Positions 43,808 to 53,764 of a stretch of 64,000 nt of DNA are shown piece after piece. The stretch spans positions 1 through 64,000 of the forward strand of contig NZ_BOOU01000054.1 in NCBI RefSeq assembly GCF_016863395.1. Reading direction: 5' to 3'. The stretch comes from Sphaerisporangium rufum (GTDB lineage: Bacteria > Actinomycetota > Actinomycetes > Streptosporangiales > Streptosporangiaceae). The position numbers and the translations under genes are program-made. Within the stretch, counting starts at the first letter, position 1; each line of letters opens with the position of its first letter. The notes below the pieces were generated by a model. It was not told where the DNA came from and did no database searches. It saw nothing but the letters and a program-made list of their open reading frames with translations.

Positions 43808-43837
43808 CTATTATTCGGACAAATCCATAATGCGCAA
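43808..43837 (-). promoter_or_regulatory. Putative promoter of the peptide-TPR operon
   Basis: On the minus strand TTGCGC and TAATAG are 18 bases apart in a locally AT-rich patch, about 40 bases upstream of the peptide ATG. The patch separates this operon from the GNAT gene before it. Inferred from sequence only. Confidence 0.45.
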
Positions 43838-43873
43838 GCATTCACCGTGGCCTTTCTGGCCAGATAACCCCCA

Positions 43874-44371
43874 CTAAATAGTCAGGTGCCGGGAAGACGC
43901 CGGAGCCAGTACCTTCTCGCCGTAAACGACGACGAGCCCGCCACGGTCCTCCCGGCGCACCTCGCGCCAGCCGGCCCGGCGGTAGAGCTCCAGCGCCGCG
44001 CCCTGGCCCAAGGTGGTGTCCCCGCGCAGCGTCCGGTAGCCGAGCCGGCCCGCGGACTCCTCCAGCGCCTCCAGCACCAGCCGGCCGAACCCGCGCCGCT
44101 GGAAGTCCGGATGGACCCGCAGCCGGCACAGCTCGGCCGTCTCGTCGTCCACCCGCCGCAGCCCGCCCATCGCCACCACGCCGGAGCCGGCCACCTCACC
44201 GACCAGGAACTCCCCCCGGTCGGCCAGGTACAGCCGGTTGATGTGCGGGATGTCGTCCTCGTAGTAGACGCCGTCGCCGGCGATGATGCCGACCTGGGCC
44301 AGGCACGTGCGGTGCAGCTCCCAGACCACCTGCTGGTCGGACCAGCGATACCGCCTGAGCCGGAGGGTCAT
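43874..44371 (-). CDS. GNAT-family N-acetyltransferase
   Basis: 165 residues. The GNAT fold is shown by MTLRLRRYRWSDQQVVWELH at the start, GDGVYYEDDIPHINRLYL, and the acetyl-CoA loop LRVHPDFQRRGFGRLVLEAL at about 95-115, then LYRRAGWREVRREDRGG. The ATG at 44371 overlaps the stop of the XRE gene (ATGA) and has GGAGG within that gene, so both are one operon. Substrate unknown. Confidence 0.9.
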   Translation of the reverse strand: MTLRLRRYRWSDQQVVWELHRTCLAQVGIIAGDGVYYEDDIPHINRLYLADRGEFLVGEVAGSGVVAMGGLRRVDDETAELCRLRVHPDFQRRGFGRLVLEALEESAGRLGYRTLRGDTTLGQGAALELYRRAGWREVRREDRGGLVVVYGEKVLAPASSRHLTI

Positions 44372-45927
44372 GCCTCCGCCGTCGGCGTGACGATCCGAAC
44401 CGGAGCCGGCGAGACCAGCTTCTGGATGAACTCGGCGAGACCCGGCAGGTCTCCGCACCTGAGCTGGATGGTGTTGGCCAGGTCCAGCGCGCGGCGCAGG
44501 ATGATGTCGCTGCGGAAGTCGTCGCCGACCAGGTCGATGGCGTGCCGGGCCTGCTTCAGCGCCTCCTCGCCGTCGCCCTCCAGCAGCCGGCACTGCGCGC
44601 GGTCCAGCCGGATGAGGGTCTGGTCCAGCAGGTCGCCGTCGTACTTCTCCAGCGCCTGCTCCAAGATCAGGTCTGCTTCCAGGGTCTGGCCGAGCCGGGC
44701 CAGGGTGTCCCCCTGGTGGAAGTAGAGCTGGCGCTCGGTGTAGCCGAACACCGTGTCCTCCTGCTGCGCCGGGCTCATCTGCGCGAACGCCGCCCTGGCC
44801 CGGGCCAGGGCCCGCTTGGCCTGGTCCACGACGTCCTTCTTCCCGCCCGCGTTGGCCAGCATGGAAAGGGCCCGCGCCTCGACCACCGGCGCCATGGCCT
44901 TGGCCGCGCACGGGGTCTGCCCGGCCAGGTCGCGGCTCTTCTTGGCGAGGTTGAGCGCCTCGCGCGGGTCGCCGAGGAACAGCGGGACCAGCGCCTCGCG
45001 GGCGGTGACCCAGGCGCGCAGCGCCCGGTCGCCGGTCTCGTCGGCGGCGGTCCGCGAGGTGCGGAAGAACGACCGGGCGAGCCGCTGGTCGCCCAGGTCG
45101 ATCATGATGATGCCGGCCAGCCCGGCCAGCCGCGCGGCCAGCGCGCACAGGCGCTCCTGCAAGTCGATCGGCTGGTGCTGCTCCATCGCCTGGCGCACGG
45201 TGCTGAACTCCAGCAGCACGTCGCACAGTTGGCGCAACGGGGGGGTGTTCATGTACTGCCGGCCGAACGAGGCCGCCGCCTCCTCCCAGTGGTCCAGCAT
45301 GGCCGGCGAGACGGTGGTGGAGACCAGTGTCTGGTCCATGCGCCGGCGGATGCTCTCCGCGGCGTTCAGCACCGGCGGGTCCAGCTTCATCGCGGTTCCG
45401 TCGATCATCGCCAGCAGCGTCCTGCGTAACACGTTCTCTTCCTCCTCACCTCCGCCCACGGCGTCGTCGGGCTGCTGCACCCAGAGCTCGCGTGAGTCGG
45501 AGGACGCGTCGGGCTTGCCCTCGTGGAGGTCGCCCCGCACGACGCCCGGCATGCGGTGGCCATGGCCACAGATGCACGGGCCCTCGTAGCCGAGGGCGAC
45601 CGGCTCGACCCGGTAGACGGAGCACAGGTAATGGAGGTACTCAGGCCCAGGACGCTTCAGCCCGCTCTCGTAGGCGCTCAGCAACGTCTCGCCGATGCCG
45701 GGCACCGGCTTGCCGTCCCGCTCGAACAGCGCCCTGACCTGCTCGACGACATCCGCGAGAGCGATGCCGTGCGCCAGGCGATGAGATTTAATGCGAGTTG
45801 TCCCAAAATGCGGACCACACTCGTCGAAAATCTCTTCGGCGATTCTGGCCGCTGTATGACCAATCGCCAGGCCGCGCGCCCGGGTACGCCGGGCTAACTC
45901 CGTTTCCTTATGCTGTCTGCCGGACAT
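44368..45927 (-). CDS. XRE-type regulator with large TPR-like sensor
   Basis: 519 residues. An HTH region lies at about 44-110 (TTRIKSHRLAHGIALADVVE and YESGLKRPGPEYLHYLCSVY). A short CICGHGH cluster at 118-124 could bind a metal. The remaining 380 residues are helical repeats of TPR type (EALNLAKKSRDLAGQ, AEADLILEQALEKYDG). This build resembles large actinobacterial XRE regulators that sense peptides or small signals. The ATG at 45927 follows AAAGGGG. Its stop overlaps the GNAT start. Divergent from an 89-residue protein gene across 330 bases. Confidence 0.85.
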   Translation of the reverse strand: MSGRQHKETELARRTRARGLAIGHTAARIAEEIFDECGPHFGTTRIKSHRLAHGIALADVVEQVRALFERDGKPVPGIGETLLSAYESGLKRPGPEYLHYLCSVYRVEPVALGYEGPCICGHGHRMPGVVRGDLHEGKPDASSDSRELWVQQPDDAVGGGEEEENVLRRTLLAMIDGTAMKLDPPVLNAAESIRRRMDQTLVSTTVSPAMLDHWEEAAASFGRQYMNTPPLRQLCDVLLEFSTVRQAMEQHQPIDLQERLCALAARLAGLAGIIMIDLGDQRLARSFFRTSRTAADETGDRALRAWVTAREALVPLFLGDPREALNLAKKSRDLAGQTPCAAKAMAPVVEARALSMLANAGGKKDVVDQAKRALARARAAFAQMSPAQQEDTVFGYTERQLYFHQGDTLARLGQTLEADLILEQALEKYDGDLLDQTLIRLDRAQCRLLEGDGEEALKQARHAIDLVGDDFRSDIILRRALDLANTIQLRCGDLPGLAEFIQKLVSPAPVRIVTPTAEA

Positions 45928-46257
45928 ACCGGCCCCTTTCTGCGGTCGCCGCGCATGCGGCCGCATCGACCCGACCGGTCCCACCTGCGCCGACGCAACT
46001 TCGTGTCCGGGACCCGCTGCGCCTGACGAGAATGATGGACCAGATGTCAGAAGGTGTGAAACTTAACGACAAGCCGCTGGCATAGGATCGTCCCCCGCCG
46101 GGGACGTTATTTCAACCCGCTTGAAAGAATGCCTATCCCGGAGCACTCGTGGCCTTCGTTGACCAGGTCGGCGGCGGTGAGTCAGATTTGGCGCACCGGC
46201 ACCGATCGACCGCCATCCCCCCGGCCGCCGGATCGGACGACAGGAGGAAGACGCGAA
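45928..46257. other. 330-base divergent promoter region
   Basis: Between the XRE-TPR regulator and the 89-residue protein gene. No gene is seen. The middle (46020-46120) is more AT-rich, with AAACTTAACG and TTATTTCAACC, and probably holds back-to-back promoters. No clear repeat of operator type was found. Confidence 0.4.
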
Positions 46258-46527
46258 GTGGACGACGGCTCCCAGCATCTGGAACGACTGGCCGACGAGC
46301 TCGACGCTCGGGGGCTTCTGGCCCGAGTGGTCCACACCCAGTCCGGACGGGCGTTCGTCCGGGTCATCAACCCGAACGCCACCAGCCTCGCCGAGAACGT
46401 CACGTGCCGGCCGCAGGCCCCCGCCGCCTACTACTGGTGGTCTTGGGGCGAGCGCATGCATCAGGCCGACGATCCGGCGGGCGCGGCGACGAAGGTCGCC
46501 CGAGTGCTGGCCGCGGTGAACGAGTGA
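46258..46527 (+). CDS. Small hypothetical protein divergent from XRE regulator
   Basis: 89 residues from a GTG at 46258 with AGGAGG 6 bases upstream. A helix (QHLERLADELDARGLLARVV) is followed by a beta-strand stretch (SGRAFVRVINPNATSLAENV) and AYYWWSWGERMHQ, then a short helix. I have seen similar short proteins divergent from XRE regulators in streptomycetes, but the function is unknown. The aromatic YYWWSWG patch looks like a binding surface. It may be a target or partner of the adjacent regulator. Confidence 0.75.
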   Translation: MDDGSQHLERLADELDARGLLARVVHTQSGRAFVRVINPNATSLAENVTCRPQAPAAYYWWSWGERMHQADDPAGAATKVARVLAAVNE

Positions 46528-47014
46528 CACCGCGCGGACCCGGTGCAGCGCAGTCACCGTGTCCGCGCGTTCACCGCGGCTCTTCGGGGTCGGCGGGGTG
46601 CCCGGTGCGGAGCGCCCGGCGCCGTGGTGACACGGCGCCCGGGCGCTGGGCATCCCGCCGGCTCCGCAAGCCGGCCGGCGCGGGCTCTCACCCGCCCGCG
46701 CGGCCCGGCCACATGAACGGCCGCCGGCCCGGAACCTCCTTCCGGGCCGGCGGCTGATCGGGGAGACCCGATCGGAATCGGTGCGGGACTCGCTTCCGGG
46801 TGCGTGTCCCGCGCCGTGCCGTCCGTCACCGGGGTGACCAGGCCCGCCCTTCGCGGCCCCGGGCCCGGACACTCCCGTCTTCCCCGGCGAAAAGTGACGG
46901 CGGCCGGGCCGGCCGGCGAATCCGCTTGAGGTCAAGTGCCGTTACATCACGGTCAAGCACCGATAATGGTCTTCGCCGGCCGACCCGTTCCGACCCGAAG
47001 GGGATCTTCAACCC
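46528..47014. other. 487-base gap upstream of mscS
   Basis: No gene is supported; frames are short and Arg/Pro-rich. It holds a strong hairpin at 46720-46754, a weaker one (GCGGGAC...GTCCCGC) near 46781-46812, and close to mscS a direct repeat GGTCAAG near 46932 and 46953 followed by GATAATG, which may be the mscS promoter region. Confidence 0.5.
46720..46754. terminator. Strong hairpin, likely terminator
   Basis: A perfect 14-base stem (46720-46733 with 46741-46754) and seven-base loop, about 190 bases after the 89-residue gene. No T-run follows. Confidence 0.6.
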
Positions 47015-48031
47015 GTGTTCCTGCCCGTCCTCGACCCAACGCCCACGCCGACCCCCGGGCTCAGCCCGCTGACCGAACTCTCGCAGGGCGCGATCGACGG
47101 CGCGCTGGGCATGTGCAACAGCGGCGGCAACGACGACGTCGTCTGCGCGGTGCTGCTGAACTGGCTGCCCGTCACCTGGGCGTCGCCGCTGGCCTGGCTG
47201 ATCAGCCTGGTGCTGATCGCGGCGGTCGCCCTGTTCGTCCGGGCGCTGCTGCGCCGGCTCATCGGCCGGGTGATCCGCCGGGCCGCCGACGGCGTCATGC
47301 CGGACCGGCTGCGGATGCGGGCGACCGCCGCCGCCGCGATGGACGGCGGCACCGCGGCGGTGCTCACCGAGCGGCGCCGGCAGCGTGCCGAGACGCTCGG
47401 CTCGGTGCTGAGCAGCCTGGTCTCGGTCGTCGTCCTCGGCACCGCGTCGCTCATGATCCTCGGCCGGTTCGGCATCAACCTGGCACCGGTGCTGACCAGC
47501 GTCGGCATCATCGGCGTCGCGGTCGGCTTCGGCGCCCAGGAGCTGGTCAAGGACTTCATCGCGGGCATGTTCATGCTGATGGAGGACCAGTACGGCGTCG
47601 GCGACCTGATCGACACCGGCGCCGCCGTCGGCACCGTCGAGGCGGTCACCCTGCGCATCACCCGGCTGCGCGACGCCGACGGCCGGGTGTGGTACGTCCG
47701 CAACGGCACCATCACCCGGATCGGCAACGACTCGCAGGGGTGGGCGCGGGCGCTTGTCGACGTGCCGGTGCCCTACGAGGCCGACACCAATGCCGTGCGC
47801 GACCTGCTCAAGGAGGTGGCCGACGAGCTCTGGCTGGACCAGAACCTGCGGGACGTCGCCATCGTGGAGGAGCCTCAGGTGTACGGTCTGGAGCAGATCT
47901 CCGACAAGGCGGTCATCTTCCGGATCACCGCCAAGACCGTGCCGACCCACCAGGCCGAGGTCGCCCGCGAGCTCCGCTACCGGGTGAAGAGGGCACTGGA
48001 CCGCGCGGGCGTCGCGCTCGCCGGGGTCTGA
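47015..48031 (+). CDS. Small-conductance mechanosensitive channel (MscS family)
   Basis: 338 residues. A membrane helix covers about 55-75 ([20 protein letters not shown]), another about 125-145, and the pore-lining third helix holds [20 protein letters not shown] with the Gly/Ala pattern and following [19 protein letters not shown] of the MscS family. The cytoplasmic beta and alpha/beta domains follow. It opens under hypo-osmotic shock to release solutes. GTG start at 47015 with AAGGGG 12 bases upstream. Followed 14 bases later by the haemoglobin gene, so probably co-transcribed. Confidence 0.93.
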   Translation: MFLPVLDPTPTPTPGLSPLTELSQGAIDGALGMCNSGGNDDVVCAVLLNWLPVTWASPLAWLISLVLIAAVALFVRALLRRLIGRVIRRAADGVMPDRLRMRATAAAAMDGGTAAVLTERRRQRAETLGSVLSSLVSVVVLGTASLMILGRFGINLAPVLTSVGIIGVAVGFGAQELVKDFIAGMFMLMEDQYGVGDLIDTGAAVGTVEAVTLRITRLRDADGRVWYVRNGTITRIGNDSQGWARALVDVPVPYEADTNAVRDLLKEVADELWLDQNLRDVAIVEEPQVYGLEQISDKAVIFRITAKTVPTHQAEVARELRYRVKRALDRAGVALAGV

Positions 48032-48045
48032 GTAGGCTGGAGCCC

Positions 48046-48435
48046 GTGTCCGCTACTCCCGCAGAACCCGAGTCCTTCTACGACGCCGTCGGCGGCATGG
48101 AGGCCTTCGACCGCCTGGTGCACCGGTTCTACCAGGGCGTCGCCGATGACCCCGTGCTCCGCCCGCTCTACCCCGAGGAAGACCTGACCGCCGCCGAGGG
48201 CCGGCTGCGCATGTTCCTGGTCCAGTACTGGGGCGGGCCGAAGACCTACAGCGAGCAGCGCGGCCATCCCCGGCTGCGCATGCGGCACGTGCCGTTCGTG
48301 ATCGGCGAGGCCGAGCGGGACGCCTGGCTGCGCCACATGCGCGACGCGGTCGACTCGCTGGCCCTGCCCGCCGAGCAGGAGACCAGGCTGTGGAACTACC
48401 TGGTCTACGCCGCGCACAGCCTCGTCAACGCATAA
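48046..48435 (+). CDS. glbO: Group II truncated haemoglobin
   Basis: 129 residues. The trHbO signature is present: [53 protein letters not shown], the proximal histidine at about 81 in RMRHVPF and tryptophan G8 in DAWLRHM. Such proteins bind oxygen or hydrogen peroxide and may handle NO or oxidative stress. GTG start at 48046 with GGAG three bases upstream. It lies between mscS and the GH13 gene with short gaps, so the three may be one operon. Confidence 0.96.
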   Translation: MSATPAEPESFYDAVGGMEAFDRLVHRFYQGVADDPVLRPLYPEEDLTAAEGRLRMFLVQYWGGPKTYSEQRGHPRLRMRHVPFVIGEAERDAWLRHMRDAVDSLALPAEQETRLWNYLVYAAHSLVNA

Positions 48436-48465
48436 CCCGGCGGATCGGCGGGCAGCCAAGGACAT

Positions 48466-50007
48466 GTGAAAGATTCCCCTTGGTGGCGTGACGCCGTCAT
48501 TTACGAGATCTATGTACGCAGCTTCGCCGACGCCTCCGGAGACGGCGTCGGCGACCTCCAGGGGATCCGTGCACGCCTGCCCTACCTGGCGGAGCTCGGC
48601 GTGGACGCGGTCTGGCTGACCCCCTTCCAACCGTCTCCCATGGCCGACGGCGGCTACGACGTGGCCGACTACCGCGGCGTCGATCCGCTGTTCGGCACGC
48701 TGGCCGACTTCGACGCCCTGGTGACCGACGCGCACGCCCACGGGCTGCGGGTGATGGTCGACGTGGTGCCCAACCACAGCTCCTCGGCGCACCCCTGGTT
48801 CCAGGCCGCGCTGGCCGCCCCGCCGGGCAGCCCCGAACGCGACCGGTACATCTTCCGGGACGGCGACGCGCCGCCGAACAACTGGACGTCGGTGTTCAGC
48901 GGCCCGGCGTGGACCCAGGCGCCGGACGGCCAGTGGTACCTCCACCTGTTCGCGCCCGAGCAGCCGGACTTCAACTGGCGCAACCCCGCGGTGCAGGAGG
49001 AATTCCTGGACATCCTGCGGTTCTGGCTGGACCGCGGGGTGGACGGCTTCCGCATCGACGTGGCGATGGGCCTGTACAAGGACGCCGACCTGCCGGACGT
49101 GCCGCCCGCCGACTCGGGGTTCCAGTCCCGCTCCCCCATCTGGAGCCAGCCGGAGGTGCACGAGGTCTACCGCGAGTGGCGCAAGGTGCTCGACTCCTAC
49201 CCCGGCGACAGGGCCGCGGTGGGCGAGGTATGGACCGACAGCGCCGAGGACCTCGCCTTGTACGTCCGCCCGGACGAGCTGCACCAGAGCTTCAACTTCG
49301 CCTGGCTGGAGGCACCCTGGTCGGCCACCGCGTTCCGCAAGATCATCGATGATACGCTCGCCGCGGTGACCGCGCCCACCTGGGTGCTGTCCAACCACGA
49401 CGTGGTGCGGCACGTCACCCGGTATGGGGAGGGGGCGCCCGACCCGCGCACCGGGCTGGCCCGCGGCCGGGCCGCGCTGCTCGCCATGCTGGCGCTGCCC
49501 GGCTCGGCCTACCTGTACCAGGGCGAGGAACTGGGCCTGCCGGAGGTGACCGACATCCCGGCGGAGGCGCGACAGGACCCGATCTTCGCCCGCTCTGGCG
49601 GCGAGTTGCCCGGCCGGGACGGCTGCCGGGTGCCGATCCCCTGGTCCGGCACCGGTGAGCCGTACGGGTTCGCCCCGGAGGGCACCCGCCCGTGGCTGCC
49701 GCAGCCGGCGGCGTGGGCGGAGCTGAGCGCCGAGCGCCAGGCCGGCGACCCGGACTCCACGCTGGCCTTCTACCGGCGGGTGCTGGCGCTGCGCCGGTCG
49801 CTGCGCGCCACGCTGCCCGACGCGGTGTCCTGGCAGCAGGCGCCCGGCGACGCGCTGCTGTTCGTCCGGGGCGAGCTGACCTGCATGATCAATTGTGGAG
49901 TGGAGGCGGTACCGCTGCCCGCGCACGGCGGCGTGCTGATCTCCAGCGGCCCGCCGGACGAGAGCGTGCTCGCGCCGGACACCGGCGTCTGGCTGCGCAC
50001 CGCGTGA
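48466..50007 (+). CDS. GH13 alpha-glucosidase/oligo-1,6-glucosidase
   Basis: 513 residues, intracellular (no signal peptide). The GH13 regions are all present: region I DVVPNHSS (about 99-106), nucleophile D198 in GFRIDVAMG, acid E254 in AVGEVWT and the third carboxylate in LSNHDVVRH near 320. QPDFNWRNP is typical of the oligo-1,6-glucosidase/trehalose-acting subfamilies. It hydrolyses alpha-glucosides such as maltose, isomaltose or sucrose. GTG at 48466 with AAGGAC two bases upstream. No sugar transporter is adjacent. Confidence 0.94.
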   Translation: MKDSPWWRDAVIYEIYVRSFADASGDGVGDLQGIRARLPYLAELGVDAVWLTPFQPSPMADGGYDVADYRGVDPLFGTLADFDALVTDAHAHGLRVMVDVVPNHSSSAHPWFQAALAAPPGSPERDRYIFRDGDAPPNNWTSVFSGPAWTQAPDGQWYLHLFAPEQPDFNWRNPAVQEEFLDILRFWLDRGVDGFRIDVAMGLYKDADLPDVPPADSGFQSRSPIWSQPEVHEVYREWRKVLDSYPGDRAAVGEVWTDSAEDLALYVRPDELHQSFNFAWLEAPWSATAFRKIIDDTLAAVTAPTWVLSNHDVVRHVTRYGEGAPDPRTGLARGRAALLAMLALPGSAYLYQGEELGLPEVTDIPAEARQDPIFARSGGELPGRDGCRVPIPWSGTGEPYGFAPEGTRPWLPQPAAWAELSAERQAGDPDSTLAFYRRVLALRRSLRATLPDAVSWQQAPGDALLFVRGELTCMINCGVEAVPLPAHGGVLISSGPPDESVLAPDTGVWLRTA

Positions 50008-50013
50008 CGCGCG

Positions 50014-50047
50014 CGACCCCGGCCGCCGGAACGGGCGACCGGGGTCG
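50014..50047. terminator. Hairpin between GH13 and ettA
   Basis: CGACCCCGG (50014-50022) pairs with CCGGGGTCG (50039-50047), nine bases, in the 135-base gap between two convergent genes. No T-run. Confidence 0.5.
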
Positions 50048-50142
50048 AGGCGGCGGGCCCGGCGCCGGGCCGTACCGGGGACCGGTCGCCGCGCCGATCG
50101 GCGCTCACCACCGGCCGGGCGGGGGCGCCGATCGGCGGCGGG

Positions 50143-51807
<1,665 letters not shown>

Positions 51808-51816
51808 GTCCTAAGA

Positions 51817-53124
51817 CTAGGGGATCCCGCAGTCCGGCTCGTCCTCTCGCACCCGGCGGGACGCCGCGGGGGCGGCCGGAAGGCAGACCCGGTCGCGGCC
51901 GAGCTCTTTCGCCCGGTAGAGCGCCAGGTCGGCGGCGGCCAGCAACTCGATCAGATCGTCGCCGTGCAGGCTCATGATGGCGACGCCGGCGGAGATGGTC
52001 ACCGTGATCATCGCGTCGTCGACCGGGATGGCCATCCGGCCCACCCTCGACCGCAGCCGCTCGGCGACCCGGCGGGCCTCGGCGACGTCGGCCCGCGGCA
52101 GCAGCACCACGAACTCCTCCCCGCCGAACCTGCCCACCACGTCGTAGTCGCGCAGCTGGCTGCGCAGCGCGGTGGCGACGCCCGCGAGCACCTGGTCGCC
52201 GACCAGGTGGCCGTAGCTGTCGTTCACCCGCTTGAAGTGGTCGATGTCCACGATGAGCAGCGCGAGGGTCTCCCCGGTGCGGCGGGCGCGGACGATCTCG
52301 GTGTCCGCCTCCCGCTGCCAGGCGGTCGCGTTCAGCAGGCCGGTCTTGGCGTCGGTGCGGGCGGCCGCCTTGAGCTGGGCGTGCAGCAGGCTGCGCTGCA
52401 GCAGCACCACCGGGGGAAGGGTGAGCGCCAGCAGCAGCAGGCTGAGCCCGCAGGCGATGGCCACCAGGACCCCGAGGCACAGCTCCACCACGTCCAGCAG
52501 GACGCGCTCGCGGTCCCACAGCACGTCACGCCACGGGGTCTCCGGATCGGCCATGTGCGCCGCGATGGCGATCAGCGCGGTGTTGAGCACCGTGAACAGC
52601 ACGGCGCATCCGACGGCGAGCGCGATCGCCGTGCCCGAGCCGAACGAATAGCCGCCCGGATCGCCCACTCCGGCGTGGAAGACCGTGGAGGCCACCGCCG
52701 CGGACAGGCCGATCGCCGCGGCGCTGAACACCCGCCGGTACAGCACGGTCGCCCGGACCCGGATCTGCAGCAGGAACTGCAGCGGCAGCGGCGCCAGCAG
52801 GGCGTAGACCGGTGGCAGCAATAAAGCGACCGGCAGCCACCAGGCGGAGAGCAGGTCCCGGGAGACGCCCGCCGGCATGCCCAGCCGCCGGGTCGCCTCG
52901 ATGCACACCGCGCCGCAGGCGGTCAGCGCGATGAAGGTGATCAGGTCGGACCAGCGGAACCCGGTCGAGGTGGCGAGGAAACCCGCCGCCCCGGCGGCGA
53001 ACCCGACCGTGCCACACAGGTAGAGCGCCAAGGGGGTGGGCAGGGCCAGCAGTGGCCAGCGGTCGGCCAGCGAGAGCACGCCGCCGCGGGGCTCCACCGC
53101 GATTTCACCGGGCGCTGTCATCAC
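51817..53124 (-). CDS. Membrane diguanylate cyclase (GGDEF)
   Basis: 435 residues. Six or so hydrophobic segments span about 25-250, forming a membrane sensor of unknown type. The GGDEF domain covers about 270-420: TDAKTGLLNATAWQ, LALLIVDIDHFKRVNDSYGH, the active site GRFGGEEFVVLLPR and ISAGVAIM. An allosteric I-site (RDYD) lies five residues before GGEEF, so product inhibition is expected. There is no EAL domain. It makes cyclic di-GMP, which in streptomycetes controls development through BldD. Start at 53124 with GGGGG upstream. Confidence 0.95.
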   Translation of the reverse strand: MMTAPGEIAVEPRGGVLSLADRWPLLALPTPLALYLCGTVGFAAGAAGFLATSTGFRWSDLITFIALTACGAVCIEATRRLGMPAGVSRDLLSAWWLPVALLLPPVYALLAPLPLQFLLQIRVRATVLYRRVFSAAAIGLSAAVASTVFHAGVGDPGGYSFGSGTAIALAVGCAVLFTVLNTALIAIAAHMADPETPWRDVLWDRERVLLDVVELCLGVLVAIACGLSLLLLALTLPPVVLLQRSLLHAQLKAAARTDAKTGLLNATAWQREADTEIVRARRTGETLALLIVDIDHFKRVNDSYGHLVGDQVLAGVATALRSQLRDYDVVGRFGGEEFVVLLPRADVAEARRVAERLRSRVGRMAIPVDDAMITVTISAGVAIMSLHGDDLIELLAAADLALYRAKELGRDRVCLPAAPAASRRVREDEPDCGIP

Positions 53125-53588
53125 ATCCCCCTACGCTCACATCCATCGGGACAGGTGCGCTGGCATCGACTCTACGCTCACGATGTGTAATACAATAGTC
53201 GCAGACTGTGTGACTCGCGAGAGGAATCACCACCTCGAAGTTCCTCCCGCCCGCCCCCGGCGGCAGATGCGCACTCGTCCGGCCCGGTATCGACCACCTC
53301 GCGACCGCGTCATCGGGTGATCGGCGGACCCGCGGTCGCCGGGCCATGCCTAGGGCAATGATGCAGGCCGGCGGGCTGGAACCGGCGGCGCCTCGCCCGA
53401 GCGGGCCCGCCGGCGGCCGGCGCGACGAGCGGATCGCCCCGGCGAAACCAGGGCGACCAGGGCGACCCGGGCGTCCCGTGCGCAGGCCGATCCGGAACGC
53501 AGGCCGATCCGGGACAGAGCGAGCCAGGACGCAGGGCGAGCCGGACGCGGAGCGAGCCAGGACCCAGAAGACCCGGGCCTGGACGACT
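53125..53588. other. Promoter and degenerate repeats between cyclase and ssb
   Basis: The right side of the diguanylate cyclase promoter has a ten-base direct repeat CTACGCTCAC at 53131-53140 and 53172-53181 and a BldD-like half site near 53202-53215. From about 53480 to 53588 degenerate 15-17-base repeats of the form CGATCCGG/GAGCCAGGACGCAGG occur. Open frames here are low-complexity and not accepted as genes. Confidence 0.5.
53131..53181 (-). promoter_or_regulatory. Direct repeat in the cyclase promoter
   Basis: Two exact copies of CTACGCTCAC begin 41 bases apart, about four helical turns, just upstream of the cyclase gene. Binding of a dimer or looping regulator is possible. The protein that would bind is unknown. 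Confidence 0.4.
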
Positions 53589-53732
53589 CAGCGTCCAGAC
53601 AACTAAGCGTTCAGACAACCCAGCGCTTCGGCGACCCAGCGCTTCGGCGACCCAGCGCTTGGGCGGCCCAGCGCTTGGGCGGCCCAGCGCTTGGGCGGCC
53701 CGGGCATGGTGCAGCCCGGGCATGGTGCAGCC
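53589..53732. repeat. 16-base tandem repeat array, nine units
   Basis: Nine units of exactly 16 bases lie head to tail. Units 3-4 are CAGCGCTTCGGCGACC, units 5-7 CAGCGCTTGGGCGGCC, units 8-9 CGGGCATGGTGCAGCC, and units 1-2 are diverged. A ragged continuation of similar period extends left to about 53480. The period is not a multiple of three. It lies 32 bases past the 3' end of ssb. Such arrays arise by slippage; no protein is encoded. Confidence 0.85.
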
Positions 53733-53764
53733 CGGGCCGCGAACCGCTTGGGCGTCTGGCGGGC

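Noticed and set aside
53346-53606. 86-residue plus-strand frame in the repeat region
   Set aside because: Made of degenerate repeats, no Shine-Dalgarno, no family; the opposite-strand frame is equally open.
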